The translations under genes were made by a program, and so were the position numbers. Below the pieces are notes generated by a model that worked only from the letters and a program-made list of their open reading frames with translations, ran no database searches and had not been told where the DNA came from. A DNA stretch of 64,000 nt, taken from Scolanthus callimorphus. Lineage: Eukaryota; Cnidaria; Anthozoa; Actiniaria; Edwardsiidae. Shown piece by piece: positions 35,174-46,400 of the stretch. The stretch spans positions 248,001 to 312,000 of the forward strand of contig CM066923.1 in NCBI GenBank assembly GCA_033964015.1, in the 5' to 3' direction. Positions within the stretch are counted from its first letter, which is position 1; each line of letters starts with the position of its first letter.

Positions 35174-38100
35174 AAATTTTTCTTCATAGAAGCCATGCTT
35201 AATGAACATCATAACTGGGTGAAATCCATCCTGGTCGTGTCCGTCCAGGTCTTTGTCTGGATAATCCATGAAGCAAAGACAATGAGGTGCATCACCAGTA
35301 TCAGTTGAACCCATGTAGATTTTCCAGTCACCACTTTTTATCTTGGGCCAGGCATCCTTCACAAATGTTTTTCCAAATGCCATGAATTTGTCTTTGTTCC
35401 ATGTATCTTTTTGTTTCTGTGTAGCGGGTTTGTCTTCACATCCACAGCTTTCAAAACGCTTGACAATTGCTTTGAGGTAATTAGACATTTGCAATTGGAA
35501 ATCTTTTTTGTCAACAAAAAATGCTTCCTGTAACTGATGCGCTCTGATTATGTTGCATGCTTGAATGCTGCCATCTTCAACTTGCTCACATTGTTCTTCA
35601 ACTGACTGGTTTCCCCCTATCTTGGATTCATCAATTCCTGTGTTTTCACTGGTTACCTATACAGCAACAAAACAAATAAACAGGAAGCAAAATATTGAGG
35701 AGTTTAAAATTGGCTTGGTGAGGGAACTAACTTGTTGCATTGAAGCTACGAAATTTGCGATTGATCGATCGTCAGTTTTTTTTGCAGCAGGCTACTTTTT
35801 TGAGCAGCCGCTTACTTCAAAACATTCTGACAGCTCTGATGATCAGTTATTTAGATATCTCTATTGGATTATCCTGATAAAATATTGCTCATAAATAAAT
35901 AACTAAAGGGCCAATAAACAAATAAAAAGCAACAAGGAATCATTGATTTGCTGTAAGTTGTGTTTTTTTGGCTAGTATTAGACATAGGATCCATTCCACC
36001 TACCTTGCCCTGTACTTGGAGAAGAAAACCCTCGTAAGAGGGGTGATCACACATGCAAAATGAATCGGACAGCATCTCATCACCTGAAATGGAAGAGTTG
36101 ATGAGAGAACTGATGAGCTCAGATTACAAGGCCCCTTCTACTCCAGTAAGTGAAGCCCCAAATAAGCTTCAACCTCAAACTAATCGCAACAACAGATCAT
36201 TCAATGGATTAAGATAGGGAATGTCAAATACAACAAGGCTCCAAAAAGGCCCGTTCTACTAAATTGTCTTATGTTGTATGCTAAATAATATTTAAATCTG
36301 AACATTAGCTTGCAAATGCACTAGCTCTTGTGCTATAGGCGGTTATTTGTTTACCCCATTTGCATAAGCAGGGTCTAGATTCAGAATTAGAAGGTACTAG
36401 AAAATAATCAGCACTGAATATCAATAGCGAACAACAAATGAAGCAAAATAAAATTTGAAGGTTTTAGATTCAGTCGTAATAGTCAGGAGGCAAACGCCAA
36501 AAAAGTGATTTTTTTAAAAAGTTTTGAGTAGAAGAAGGAAACATAGCTTAAAATCTTCCAATTGTCATCCTGATTAAGAAAAATGCTGTTTCCACCTCAA
36601 TTTCTTTGGTCTTAGTCAGTTAAGGGGAGGTTTTCTCTAGGCGCTCACTCCTGCAACATGAAAACGAGGCTGAAATGTAAACATACTTGTATCTCCGGTA
36701 TAATTGAATGAAATTTGTTGAAATTCATCAGTTATACTATGCAGATCGACCTGAATCCAGCAAGTGGATTTGTGTAGGTTAAAGGGGTCACGTGACTTGT
36801 CTAGTATGGAAACGAGGCTGAAATTTAACATGCTTGTATCTCCGGTATAATTGAACGAAATTTATTGAAACTCATCAGTTATACTATGCGGATCGACCTA
36901 AATCTAGAAAGGTGATTGTGTAGGTTAAAGGGTCACGTGACTTGTCTAGCATGGAAACGAGGCTGAAATGTAAACATGCTTGTATCGCCGGTATTATTGA
37001 AAGAAGCTTATTGAAACTCGCCACTTTTACTGTGTAGATCGACTTGAATACAGCAAGGTGACTTGTGTAGGTTAAGAGGGTCACGTGACTTGTCTAGCAT
37101 GGAAACGTGGCTGAAAACTCGGATCTGAAAATCAGAGATTTTTTCTCTTTCTCCGCTTACTAGGGCTAACGCTCAGAAGCACACATGGGACCATTTCATT
37201 AGCACGTTAGCTTTCACACAAGGTTAATTCCTTATCTCCATTCTGTTGAACTTCGTGCTACGCGGCCACAGGCTTGCCTGAACATCTACATACTGCGTGC
37301 TTATTTGACACGGGGAGACAGCCATTTGTGTACAGGATTTGAATATCCTAAGTTCCATTCGATCAGGGAAGGCTTCAACACATTGCTTTAAAATTTGCAT
37401 CTGGACACTTATTATTGGTTCCTTTCAATTGGAAAAAATAAGGAATGGGTTTCAAATGAATGGAAACAGATAAACCTCACAAGGACGGCATTTAGATAGA
37501 GGTTTGGGGATTTTTGGCCACCATTTAGTTGCTGGATTTTGGAATATGTAAATTAGGCAAATCTAAAAATAACTACACTTGGGAAAATGAAGTGGGTCGA
37601 GTACAATGCTCGTTCACGCTTTACATCATGATATATAAATACTAGGAAAAAAATATATGAGCCCATTGCTCATATTGTGCCTTACATGAATAAATATACT
37701 ACTTACTAGATCTACTAATATGAATAGATTCCTTTGTTTTATTCTGCCTTTTTTAAAAGAGATTGAGAGAGACATAAATCAGTGGTCATGTATTCTGCAA
37801 TAGACCTCTTTGCCTCCATATGTAAATTGTCAATTTCAGATCATGTGATGTTTTGATCTTTTAAAATGGTTTCATATCCACATGAAAATGGCAAAAAAAA
37901 TTCAGAAAGACAATGGGTTTTCCTCATGTAAACATTGCATCGTTTGAAATGAACAATTTGCATATGTAGGCAAAGAGGTATATTGCTCCAAACATTTACC
38001 GAATAGCGCTGCACACAGATTCTAAAATTAGATGACGAGAGTCAGACAAACAATGCCTCTGAAATCTGACTCAGAAGGATCGCGCTCGAAATACGAGTCA

Positions 38101-38789
38101 AGCTAGGAGTACATACAAGCTCTGCTATAATGAATGGAACTACCAGTTTACCAATTCATTTTGTATCAATCTTTAAAGAGAAAACTGAGAAAATGTGAGA
38201 CATGTGTATTTCTTTGTCTGAGTTTTTAATTAATGTGACGTCATCTGTGCGCAGCGCTATTTGAAATCACACTGATCACTTTGAAATCAACTTCTTATCA
38301 TGAATGTCTTGGGTAATATGAAAATATTAAACTGAAACTATTCATGGTCGAGTGAATTAAAAGTCTTAAAAAATCCATGTAGCAGTAATTTGATTATAGA
38401 ATCGAATCGATACTTTATTATAGTCTCAATTGAAAAAAAAATGATGACTCGGACGCCGGAAACCAGCCTTTAGGACTGACTGACTGAAATAATCTTCCTA
38501 TGCTATTGCGGATTTAATAGGCCCTTTATTACAGACAAACTACATATCCAGTATTCTAAAGACAAGTAAATCACTCTCTCAATATGAATTTCTGCTGATG
38601 GGGGAAACAAAATACTATCGCTAGGATATTACATAGATATTTCCATCTCTATTCAGTGATTTCCTTCGGTTCGGATGGCCCAAAAATCGAAGCCATCAGA
38701 ACCAACACATTGCATCTAAGCTTGAAATCTGTCCCAATAAGTAATCAATAATAATTCTTTACCGGTTAGGATGTCTTGAAGATGATCAT
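35174..38789 (-). CDS. TPT1: Translationally controlled tumour protein (TCTP)
   Basis: TCTP is a conserved cytosolic calcium- and tubulin-binding growth-related protein. Exons on the minus strand: exon 1 at 38789-38763 (MIIFK..., donor GTAAAG), exon 2 at 36083-36004 (DEMLSDSF...GFLLQVQGK), exon 3 at 35656-35174 (starts VTSENTG, includes IGGNQSVEE, the helical hairpin region, and ends FYEEKF). Phases are 1, 0 and then a donor-like GTAAGT. Reading on instead gives VSV and a stop, so either a short last exon is missing or translation ends there (about 35162). At about 197 residues it is longer than the usual 172, because of an expanded linker around the helical domain. Exon 1 needs one extra base (after AAG at 38775) to stay in frame. 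The leader has a CCTTTT tract that could serve as the 5' TOP known in TCTP mRNAs (inference). Confidence 0.92.
36640..37105. repeat. Tandem repeat, about 147-bp unit, three copies, in TCTP intron 1
   Basis: Copies share ATGGAAACGAGGCTGAAAT, GCTTGTATCTCCGGTAT and GGGTCACGTGACTTGTCTAG. Each copy carries a CACGTG E-box palindrome. Confidence 0.85.
37801..37983. mobile_element. Foldback MITE, ATAGACCTCTTTGCCT ends, in TCTP intron 1
   Basis: The left end ATAGACCTCTTTGCCTCCATATG mirrors the right end CATATGTAGGCAAAGAGGTATAT apart from short gaps. Related to the 27729-27917 family by the GACCTCTTT terminus. Confidence 0.75.
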
Positions 38790-38875
38790 TTGAGGATTGA
38801 AATGGATTTCGTCTAGCAAAAGGCAACAACAGTCCTTTCGACACGAAAGCGAGAGCAAAAGAGAACGATCGATCG

Positions 38876-39324
38876 GAAATAGGCCTTTTTCACGACCCCT
38901 GCGCGATTATCGATTAGCCGCCTGTCACCTAGCAACGGCTATCTGGCTGGCAAAGCCGTCAGATAGGACGAAGAAATACAAAGGTTTCAGTGAAGGTGCG
39001 TGTGCCAAATAAACGGAAAAAGTAGGTTTATTATGGAACCTTCTGCCAATTATTTTAGCGAAAGCTTTCTAGAGTATCTTGGCCGAGTCACAGGTGAAAA
39101 ATCTAGACAATCGAGACAGTGGAAGAGTTTTAAACCGAGGCAGAAGTTCGACTGCATTTCCTTTCAGAACGACAACATGGCGGCCGCTGGAGGTAGGTGA
39201 TTGGAATTTCTGGCCAATTTTCAGCGCAATATTTAATTGTAGCCTTAAGAAACGGTTTAAAGTTCAAGCTTTAATATTTTTGTCTTGGATGTGGCTCTGA
39301 GAATATAGAGGATGCTTGAGAAAA
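38876..39324 (+). repeat. Left arm of a 450-bp inverted repeat (promoter plus first exon)
   Basis: Nearly identical in reverse complement to 42803-43254. Shared landmarks are GCGCGATTATCGATTAG/CTAATCGATAATCGCGCG, CACCTAGCAACGGCTATCTG, AGTGAAGGTGCGTGTG, ATGGCGGCCGCTGGAG followed by the donor GTAGGT, and TTGTAGCCTTAAGAAACGGT. The spacer is about 3.5 kb. Confidence 0.95.
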
Positions 39325-39615
39325 TAAGGAGATCGGCCCAATGAAAGCGCGGTAATTAAGTAAATCACACGAGTGCTAATTTTTCCCCTCCTTTTATGCA
39401 AGTAAGCTTATTCATTTTGAAACTTTTTTCTTGACCTCAGCATCTCTTATGAAACTGGTGATGAAGAGCCTGTGGCTGAACTTCTATCTGGAGAGTATAT
39501 TTGTCATTCTGGTAATAAAACAAGAGAATTCCACACAGAGAGCGAATCTCAACTTGACGTCCGTGAAGTATCCATGGAACTGAATGGAAACAATAATATT
39601 CAGAGAGCTCAATGA
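39033..39615 (+). CDS. Unrecognised two-exon gene, left copy of an inverted pair
   Basis: Exon 1 is proposed at 39033-39192 (MEPSANYFSES..., donor GTAGGT) and exon 2 at 39441-39615 (after acceptor TTGACCTCAG; includes ISYETGDEEP, ends at TGA). The product would be about 111 residues, acidic at the C-terminal end, with no membrane segment or domain I recognise. The phases disagree by one base. The right copy has AAAA where this copy has AAA (39132-39134); with four A the two exons join in frame. A paralogous second exon exists in the right copy. It is divergently arranged with TCTP across the 38.8-39.0 kb promoter region. Real but uncharacterised is my best reading. Confidence 0.5.
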
Positions 39616-39837
39616 CAATGTGTCAACTCATAGACCTTAGTGGACAATTCATATAACATACATACTGTAAAGTGTATGTAAAGCAAGCCAGAGAAACAGA
39701 CAGCAAAGATCAGACAACACAACTTGATTACTATGAGCTGCAGATATTGATAAATGAATCAAATTTTAACAGATAATGGGAAGTATGACATTTGGCATGG
39801 AAAGATTCTAAATGAATGAGCAAATTTAGATAAATAG

Positions 39838-40032
39838 ATGTGCAATTCCAGAAAAATCCATACCGGGCACCATGGAGAGAGTGCAAAGACCCGCATCACT
39901 TCAAAAGGAAAATACAGTATTTGTATGGAAAAGAATCACATGAATTGACCCCCAGTCCCCTCAATTTTCCCCTGGAATTTCAATTCCCTCCATGGCGGGG
40001 GTATGGATTATTTTCTGGAATTTCACATTTTA
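39838..40032. mobile_element. MITE with AATTCCAGAAAA-type inverted ends
   Basis: Left TGCAATTCCAGAAAAATCCAT mirrors right ATGGATTATTTTCTGGAATTTCA. It belongs to the same superfamily as 41813-42030, 52066-52246 and, more distantly, 58184-58387. Confidence 0.7.
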
Positions 40033-40127
40033 TGCTGCCTTTCATCATTGATATCGCTTTCCAAGTCCAAAAACATCTTGTGCTCTTTGTTTTCTTTCAA
40101 CCCTGGTAGTCAAGGCCTAGCTAGAAC

Positions 40128-40227
<100 letters not shown>

Positions 40228-40417
40228 ACCCAACTAGCTATGGCAGTGCATGTCACTGCATTAGAGCGGATTTCACATGACTGTCAACACTTGTTATGTA
40301 ATTGCGATGCTTTGCGTTCTCATTGGCTACCTAAAAACAGCAAAAGCACAATAGCCAAATATATCTATTATTGCTTCGCCATAAGACAAGCCTGGCCAAT
40401 TTAATTTTGTTTATATA

Positions 40418-40542
40418 AAGGCTGGTTTCCATATAGTCGTATCTGTCGTATCAGTCAACCGTGAAACAATGAAAATTGGAATTATTCTTTTGTTTCACGG
40501 TTGACTGATACGACAGATACGACCATATGGAAACCAGCCTTA
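40418..40542. mobile_element. Compact foldback MITE, about 50-bp arms
   Basis: The left arm AAGGCTGGTTTCCATATAGT...CAGTCAACCGTGAAAC is mirrored by GTTTCACGGTTGACTG...ACCATATGGAAACCAGCCTT, with a loop of about 20-25 bp. The arms are almost perfect, which suggests recent activity or strand conversion. Confidence 0.92.
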
Positions 40543-41812
40543 ATGTCTAAAGGCTACACCTATGCACTCTTTTGTATCTGGCTGTCTGTCTATGTCAATG
40601 AAAAACAATGAGCCTTCACTAAAGAGAGAGATACACCTTGGATTTCTCCTAGCCCCACAAACAAGCTACCCAAAATCGCAACAGAATTCGCAAACAAGCT
40701 ACCCAAACTTTGCCACGCCAGCTATCACAAGCGGATTTCTCCTAGCCCCCTAGAACTCTAACTAGCGCTGTGTGTGCAGGCTACTGAAGGATCTGCCAGG
40801 GCCTTGTAGGTGTTTTAGCTGGAGGGAAATGTAACCACGTAGTTTGGCTTGTGTACTTCTGAATTTGAAGCGTAACTAGGGGGGTGCCATTAGAACATTT
40901 GCTAGTCTTGGGATGAAATATAATAAAAATGCCCTGATTTTGTTCAAGAAAATCCTGATATCCTATTCTCCGTCATTGGGTTGAAATCTCCCTCATTTAC
41001 ATGCTTACATGCAGGCTACAAAAACTGTGAACACCTGAAATATGTCTGAAATGTGGCTTAACAATTGTTGCATGCAAGAATCTATGCAGAAAACCCTTGA
41101 AATGGATCAAATCAACCAAATAATTTCCAGAAAAAGAGCACCATATAAAAACCACCAATGCCAGAGGTTGAAGTAGCTCTCTTTTGGAATAAGTTAAAAT
41201 ACTGATTAAAACTCGTGGCAGCTTTCAGGAGGTGTCCAAGGTTTTCGTAGCCTGACTATACATGTAATAAACTCTGTAGTTTTGTAAAGTTATCTCACAG
41301 TGCAAACTAGACACTTTGAGAGCCCAAAGGTGTCATTTCCTCAATTTCAAAATAAAGTTGACAACTGTGTGGCATAATTTGCAGAGGAGATATGATAATG
41401 ACTTCTGAGAAGACTTGAACCATGCAGACTTGGGTTTTGGTTGTTGAAAATGGGGGATATATGGATTTTTTTCTGGAATCACACAAGATGTGCCTGATTT
41501 ATTCACCTGCATAAGAAGAAGTAGTACACACAAGAATTGATCAATGTTGTACATACACTGCAAAGTGCCAAAAATATCTCCTGATGATTATACTGGATAT
41601 CCTTAGTCATTTTCAAAAGGATGGTAAGTCACAGTAGCAACCATGACTTTTCACATGGATAAGCTCTTAAATGTGATATTCCAGACACCAATGTCATGTA
41701 AAAAACCTCTTATCAAAGCCATTGTGGGTCAGCCACCTCAAAATCCTAGGCTCTGGGAGGTCAAAATTTCACCCGACCATATATCTAGTAACTTCCTGGT
41801 ATGATATTCCCC
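40543..41812. other. Intergenic stretch between the inverted gene copies
   Basis: A duplicated GGATTTCTCCTAGCCCC motif near 40640-40750 and a fragment of the AATTCCAGAAAA family (about 41450-41485) are present. No gene recognised. Confidence 0.45.
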
Positions 41813-42030
41813 CAGTGGCATTTGGAAATTCCGATGGGATGGGGGGTTTTAAGAGCTCGGAATTCTGATTGCAAGGGGGGGTTTCCGAAGCTGGATTTCT
41901 TTAACTTGCCCGGAATTCTATATGCATGGGGGTGGTAAACCATTTTGGAAATTCTGAATGCATGGGGGGGTCAAAAACTAGTGCCGCCCGTGGGGAGGCT
42001 ACCTTTATTTTCTGGAATTGCCCATTGCAC
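41813..42030. mobile_element. Diverged copy of the GGGCAATTCCAGAAAATAAAGG MITE
   Basis: Shares GGCATTTGGAAATTCCGATG, GGGGGGTCAAAAACTAGTGC and the right end CCTTTATTTTCTGGAATTGC with the intact copy at 52066-52246. The left terminus is degraded. Confidence 0.75.
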
Positions 42031-42220
42031 CATGTGGTGTAGTCTCCTGTACAACAGTGATTGCAGCAAAGTGAAGATGGTCTTTAGACATACATTTCTT
42101 TTTGCCTCTATTTTATTATCTTGCAGTAGAATACAAGTTGTATTAAGACATCTGAATAAGTTGTTTTCCTTCAGATTTCCATGAACACATGGGTGCAGAA
42201 TATTACTTTCTGTACCAAAT

Positions 42221-43097
42221 TCAGTCACTGTAACCAGACCCATGTTTCCAGATGAAGGTGTGGCCACACCAAAGTTCTTCATTGCCACTTTCATCAGAGT
42301 TGCTGAGATCAAGAAAAAAAGTATAAAATATTTGCATAAGAAGGGGGGACTACCAGGATGAAAATTTTATGTATGTGATGCTTTCAGCTGTTCAGAGATA
42401 CCAACCCCTGAATTTCAAAGACTGGGAGGTTTTTTCTAAACTGTAGAAGCATTGAATAGTAAATACTTTGTGTCGTCACTAAGGACTCATCTCCATTAGC
42501 CTTCTGAGTCTTTGGAGAAAAGCCCTCTCTATAGAAAATGTGGGAGATTCTAGGGTAAAAGCTGGTTAGGAGTAACTTTGCCCAGCCCAACCCGACCCTT
42601 TTGTTATTTTGAAACACAGGGACCTTTAAAATACAAGCGAGGAAGGGGATCGAGGAAGCCAAATAGTCACAAGAATATGGACTGATTAGTTCAGTTTTCG
42701 TAGCAGTGTTCCTTTGGAATTCATTTAGGAAATAAGTCTTAATAAGCAAATTAGTCGAAGACCATGCGATTAATACCGCGCTTCTTTGAGACGATCTCCG
42801 TGTTTCTCAAGTATCTTCTATATTCTCAGAGCCACATCCTCGACAAAAATATTAAAGCTTGAACTTTAAAACCGTTTCTTAAGGCTACAATTAAATATTG
42901 CGCTGAAAATTGGCCAGAAATTCCAATCACCTACCTCCAGCGGCCGCCATGTTGTCGTTCTGGAAGGAAATGCAGTCGAACTTCTGCCTCGGTTTTAAAA
43001 CTCTTCCACTGTCTCGATTGTCTAGATTTTTTACCAGTGACTCGACCAAGATACTCTAGAAAGGCTTTCCGCTAAAATAATTCGCAGAAGGTTCCAT
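42221..43097 (-). pseudogene. Right copy of the unrecognised two-exon gene, diverged
   Basis: Minus-strand exon 1 is proposed at 43097-42935 (starts MEPSANYFSG) and exon 2 at 42302-42221 (after a strong polypyrimidine acceptor; reads NSDESGNEEL in the frame paralogous to ISYETGDEEP of the left copy, then stops at TGA). Two extra bases near 43077-43086 produce an early stop in exon 1, and exon 2 is shorter than in the left copy (26 versus 57 codons). It may be a pseudogene or the result of consensus errors. It is divergent from PUDP. Confidence 0.45.
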
Positions 43098-43254
43098 ATT
43101 AAACCTATTTTTTCCGTTTATTTGCCACACGCACCTTCACTGAAACCTTTGTATTTCTTCGTCCTATCTGACGGCTTTGCCAGCCAGATAGCCGTTGCTA
43201 GGTGACAGGCAGGCTAATCGATAATCGCGCGGGGGTCGTGAAAAAGGCCTATTG
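42803..43254 (-). repeat. Right arm of the 450-bp inverted repeat
   Basis: Reverse complement of 38876-39324 with a few substitutions and single-base indels. The exon 1 donor context ATGGCGGCCGCTGGAG/GTAGGT is identical in both arms, whereas the downstream second exons have diverged strongly. This pattern suggests gene conversion or recent re-copying of the arms. Confidence 0.95.
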
Positions 43255-43491
43255 CGCAATGTATCTAGTCTTCCAGTCTCTCTCGGCCAGTGTCCCAGGT
43301 CCTTTTTTTTTCTTCTTTTAATCGTTTAATCATTATTATTTTATGAAAACGTTTGAAAACTACAAACGTTTGTGATTCTCGAAGGATTCCTGGATATACC
43401 GTTGATATACCGAAAGAACCCCTTGGCCTTTGAGGAAAAGAAAGAAAACACCACAGGGTACCCGAAGTGAGTTGTTCCTTTGAATCACAAA

Positions 43492-46400
43492 ATGGCGGAC
43501 CAAAGTGACCATGAGGTGAAGAGCCGTAAGTAAGATAACTCATGTGATTTTCGATATGGACGGCCTACTATTAGGTAAGATGATTATAGCAGTCTTTCTC
43601 CTTGTTTTCGAGCGTGAAATCCAGTGGTGTACAAGGGTGGAGCCTTGCCGACCCCTATGCCTTGAGTGATTCCGACATGAACACTGGTCACCCATATCAA
43701 ATGCGGGATAAGGTTAAAATGTGCGAGTCTCCTGCAAAATGTGGGAGAGTTGGCATCTCTGGTCTTGTATATTGCATGGATCGTAGAAAAGACTCTACGA
43801 TCCATGTATATTGCAGTCAAGGACACCGCGGCAAAACGCAGTTCGCCGATTATCAGACTATGACAGCAAAATATATATATCTATTATGATGTATTGAATT
43901 ATTATTGTAATTTGATTGATTGATTGTATATTTACTCATATATATCCTGTATTCGCATGTATTACTCCTATGTACCAATAATGGTGGCTTGGAATAAATA
44001 TTATTATTATTATTATCATGCGCTATTAAAGATTCACTGGCCTGTGAAATGACAATTGAAAAAATCTACATAACCTAGCTGCTCTGCAATTTTTGGCCTT
44101 AAGTTTTGTGTCTGGAGCTTAAGTTTTCCAAATTCCAAGAAAGCACGAGATGTTTTTGTTATGTAGATTATTTCTTTTTTTATTTATTTCACAGGAAGTG
44201 AACCTTTAGTGCATGGCAAATGTGATTTACCGCAGTGTCACAGTCAAGGACTTTTGCAATCCACAGGCTACCCAAGCTTCCTGATGTGTACATTTAAAAG
44301 AGTGATAGCTTTGCTTAATTTACTCCCTCTGGTGAGAGGCTCATCACCAATCACCCTTTCCCTCCCCCTTTGATGTCACTGCTGATTCAATTGTTACCAT
44401 CTCACTTGGTTAAACATGGCTATTTTTCCAACAATTTTCTCAGACACAGAAAGGATTTACACAGAAATTTACAACAAGATTTTCCAAGAATATGGCAAGA
44501 CATTTGACATGTCTGTGAAAGTGAAAATCATGGGAATGCCTAAAGAAATGTCAGCAAATGTGGCAATCAAGGAAAGTGGAATACCTATTACTGTGGAAAC
44601 GTTCTTGGAAAAGGCTGAATCTCTCAAGAGAAAAATGTTTCCTATATTTCCCTTGAGTCCAATAACAACAGCAACCATATGCTGTGACGGGTCCAAGCCC
44701 AAAGCACCATTTATTGAATAAGTTCTGTTGCAGTCACGGCTATATAATAATAGGCAAGAGTAATATAACTCAAGGCTCACAGTGTATACTATATAACACT
44801 TCAGATAGAATTACAATATTAAATGTATAGGCAGTCAAAGTAAATAATACATGCTCAAATGTTAGACCATTTGAATTCAAGTGATATTATAGAATCAGAT
44901 TTGCTATTGAGTGCACAATCTTTCTGATCTCGACAATGACTAGAAGATTTGCTTTAAATTTTTAAGTTTCTCCAAAGAGAGCTTGAACCACACTGAAGCA
45001 CATTGTCTCCTTACAATGACAACAGACAACTAATTACCATACTAGACCCAGTCCTCTTGTCCATATATAGGAAACCATTTCTCTTTCATTACCAATTCAT
45101 AAATTCATTGTCCATTACAAGAGAAATATATTTCCTATATTTCCCTTGAGTCCAATAACAACAGCAACCATATGCTGTGACGGGTCCAAGCCCAAAGCAC
45201 CCACATAGCGCAAGCATAGTTAATATAGTAGTTCGAAAATTGAAGGCAATACAGATCATGATTCAAATTTGCAAAGCCCTAGACACAGTGAGAAGCTTTC
45301 CACAGTCATCTCTAATGTAGCCATTACGGGCTTGAGCACTCCTCCAGCCACATGGGCAGAAATCAGTCTATTAGGGATCCCCTGTCTTGAAGCAGCTGAG
45401 GCTCCTCCAGAACGAAGGCTATGAAGACCATAGTCCGCTGATTTCAAGCCGATACCCTCAAATATCTTTAATACGAGAGACCTTGCTTTAGAGTATTTCA
45501 GTTTACAAGCAGAAACATGTTGGCTCGAGCCATGACCGGCTATTTCCCTCAGCAAAGGACCACTCTCAATTCCAGAGCGTGCAATGAATCTTCTTGTAAT
45601 GTCAACAGGACAGGTGGAAAGACCTGAACTGGCAATGTTAACATATTGTCCATTGTGAAACTGGTCATTTTTCCTCTTTCTCAGATAAATAGACATATAT
45701 GAAGTATGCCAATAAATCTTCTCCACACATATTTCAGACAAATCATTCCAACGTAAGAAGCCAGCAAATCCAAGAACTACAATCATGACTGACTGAAGAT
45801 CTCTCAGAGAAGTTCCCGGTTTGCCAAATTTGTCTACAATATCCCCAACATGGGTGGGCAGAAGTTCCTTTTTCTTATTCACTGGATGAGCAAGAATGCG
45901 TTTAGCAGAGCCAGCCACTTGTACTACAAGGGGATGAACTGTAGGATCAGGTAGTAAAGCTTTCTTGTGAGCCCAGGACACTCCATACACAATAGCACTA
46001 ACTGAACTAGAAGTCTTGGAAGTTTGTAGAACTCCTGCAAATACAGTGCTAGATGTGCACCATCAGCAGGAAGATTCCGTAATCTATTTTGTTTTGCCCA
46101 CATAGACCACCTCTGAAAGGCCTTGAGATACTTGTAGACAGTTGACGAAGCTCTATCATGAAGAATAGTACTTTTCAACTCTTTAGCCAAGCATTTGAGA
46201 TGTGTGTTGGGAAGCTTATTAAGCTCTTTCCAAGGACCAGAGGTAAAGATCCCTATGCAAGAAACACAACAATGTTAATGTATAAATTCTTGAGGCGCAG
46301 ATACATTTCAAAGTACAATTTCATAAATAATAACCAAATAATTCAATTTATAGAAGTAGTCTGAACAATAGCAATGCAGCACATTTTCCTCTGCTACTGT

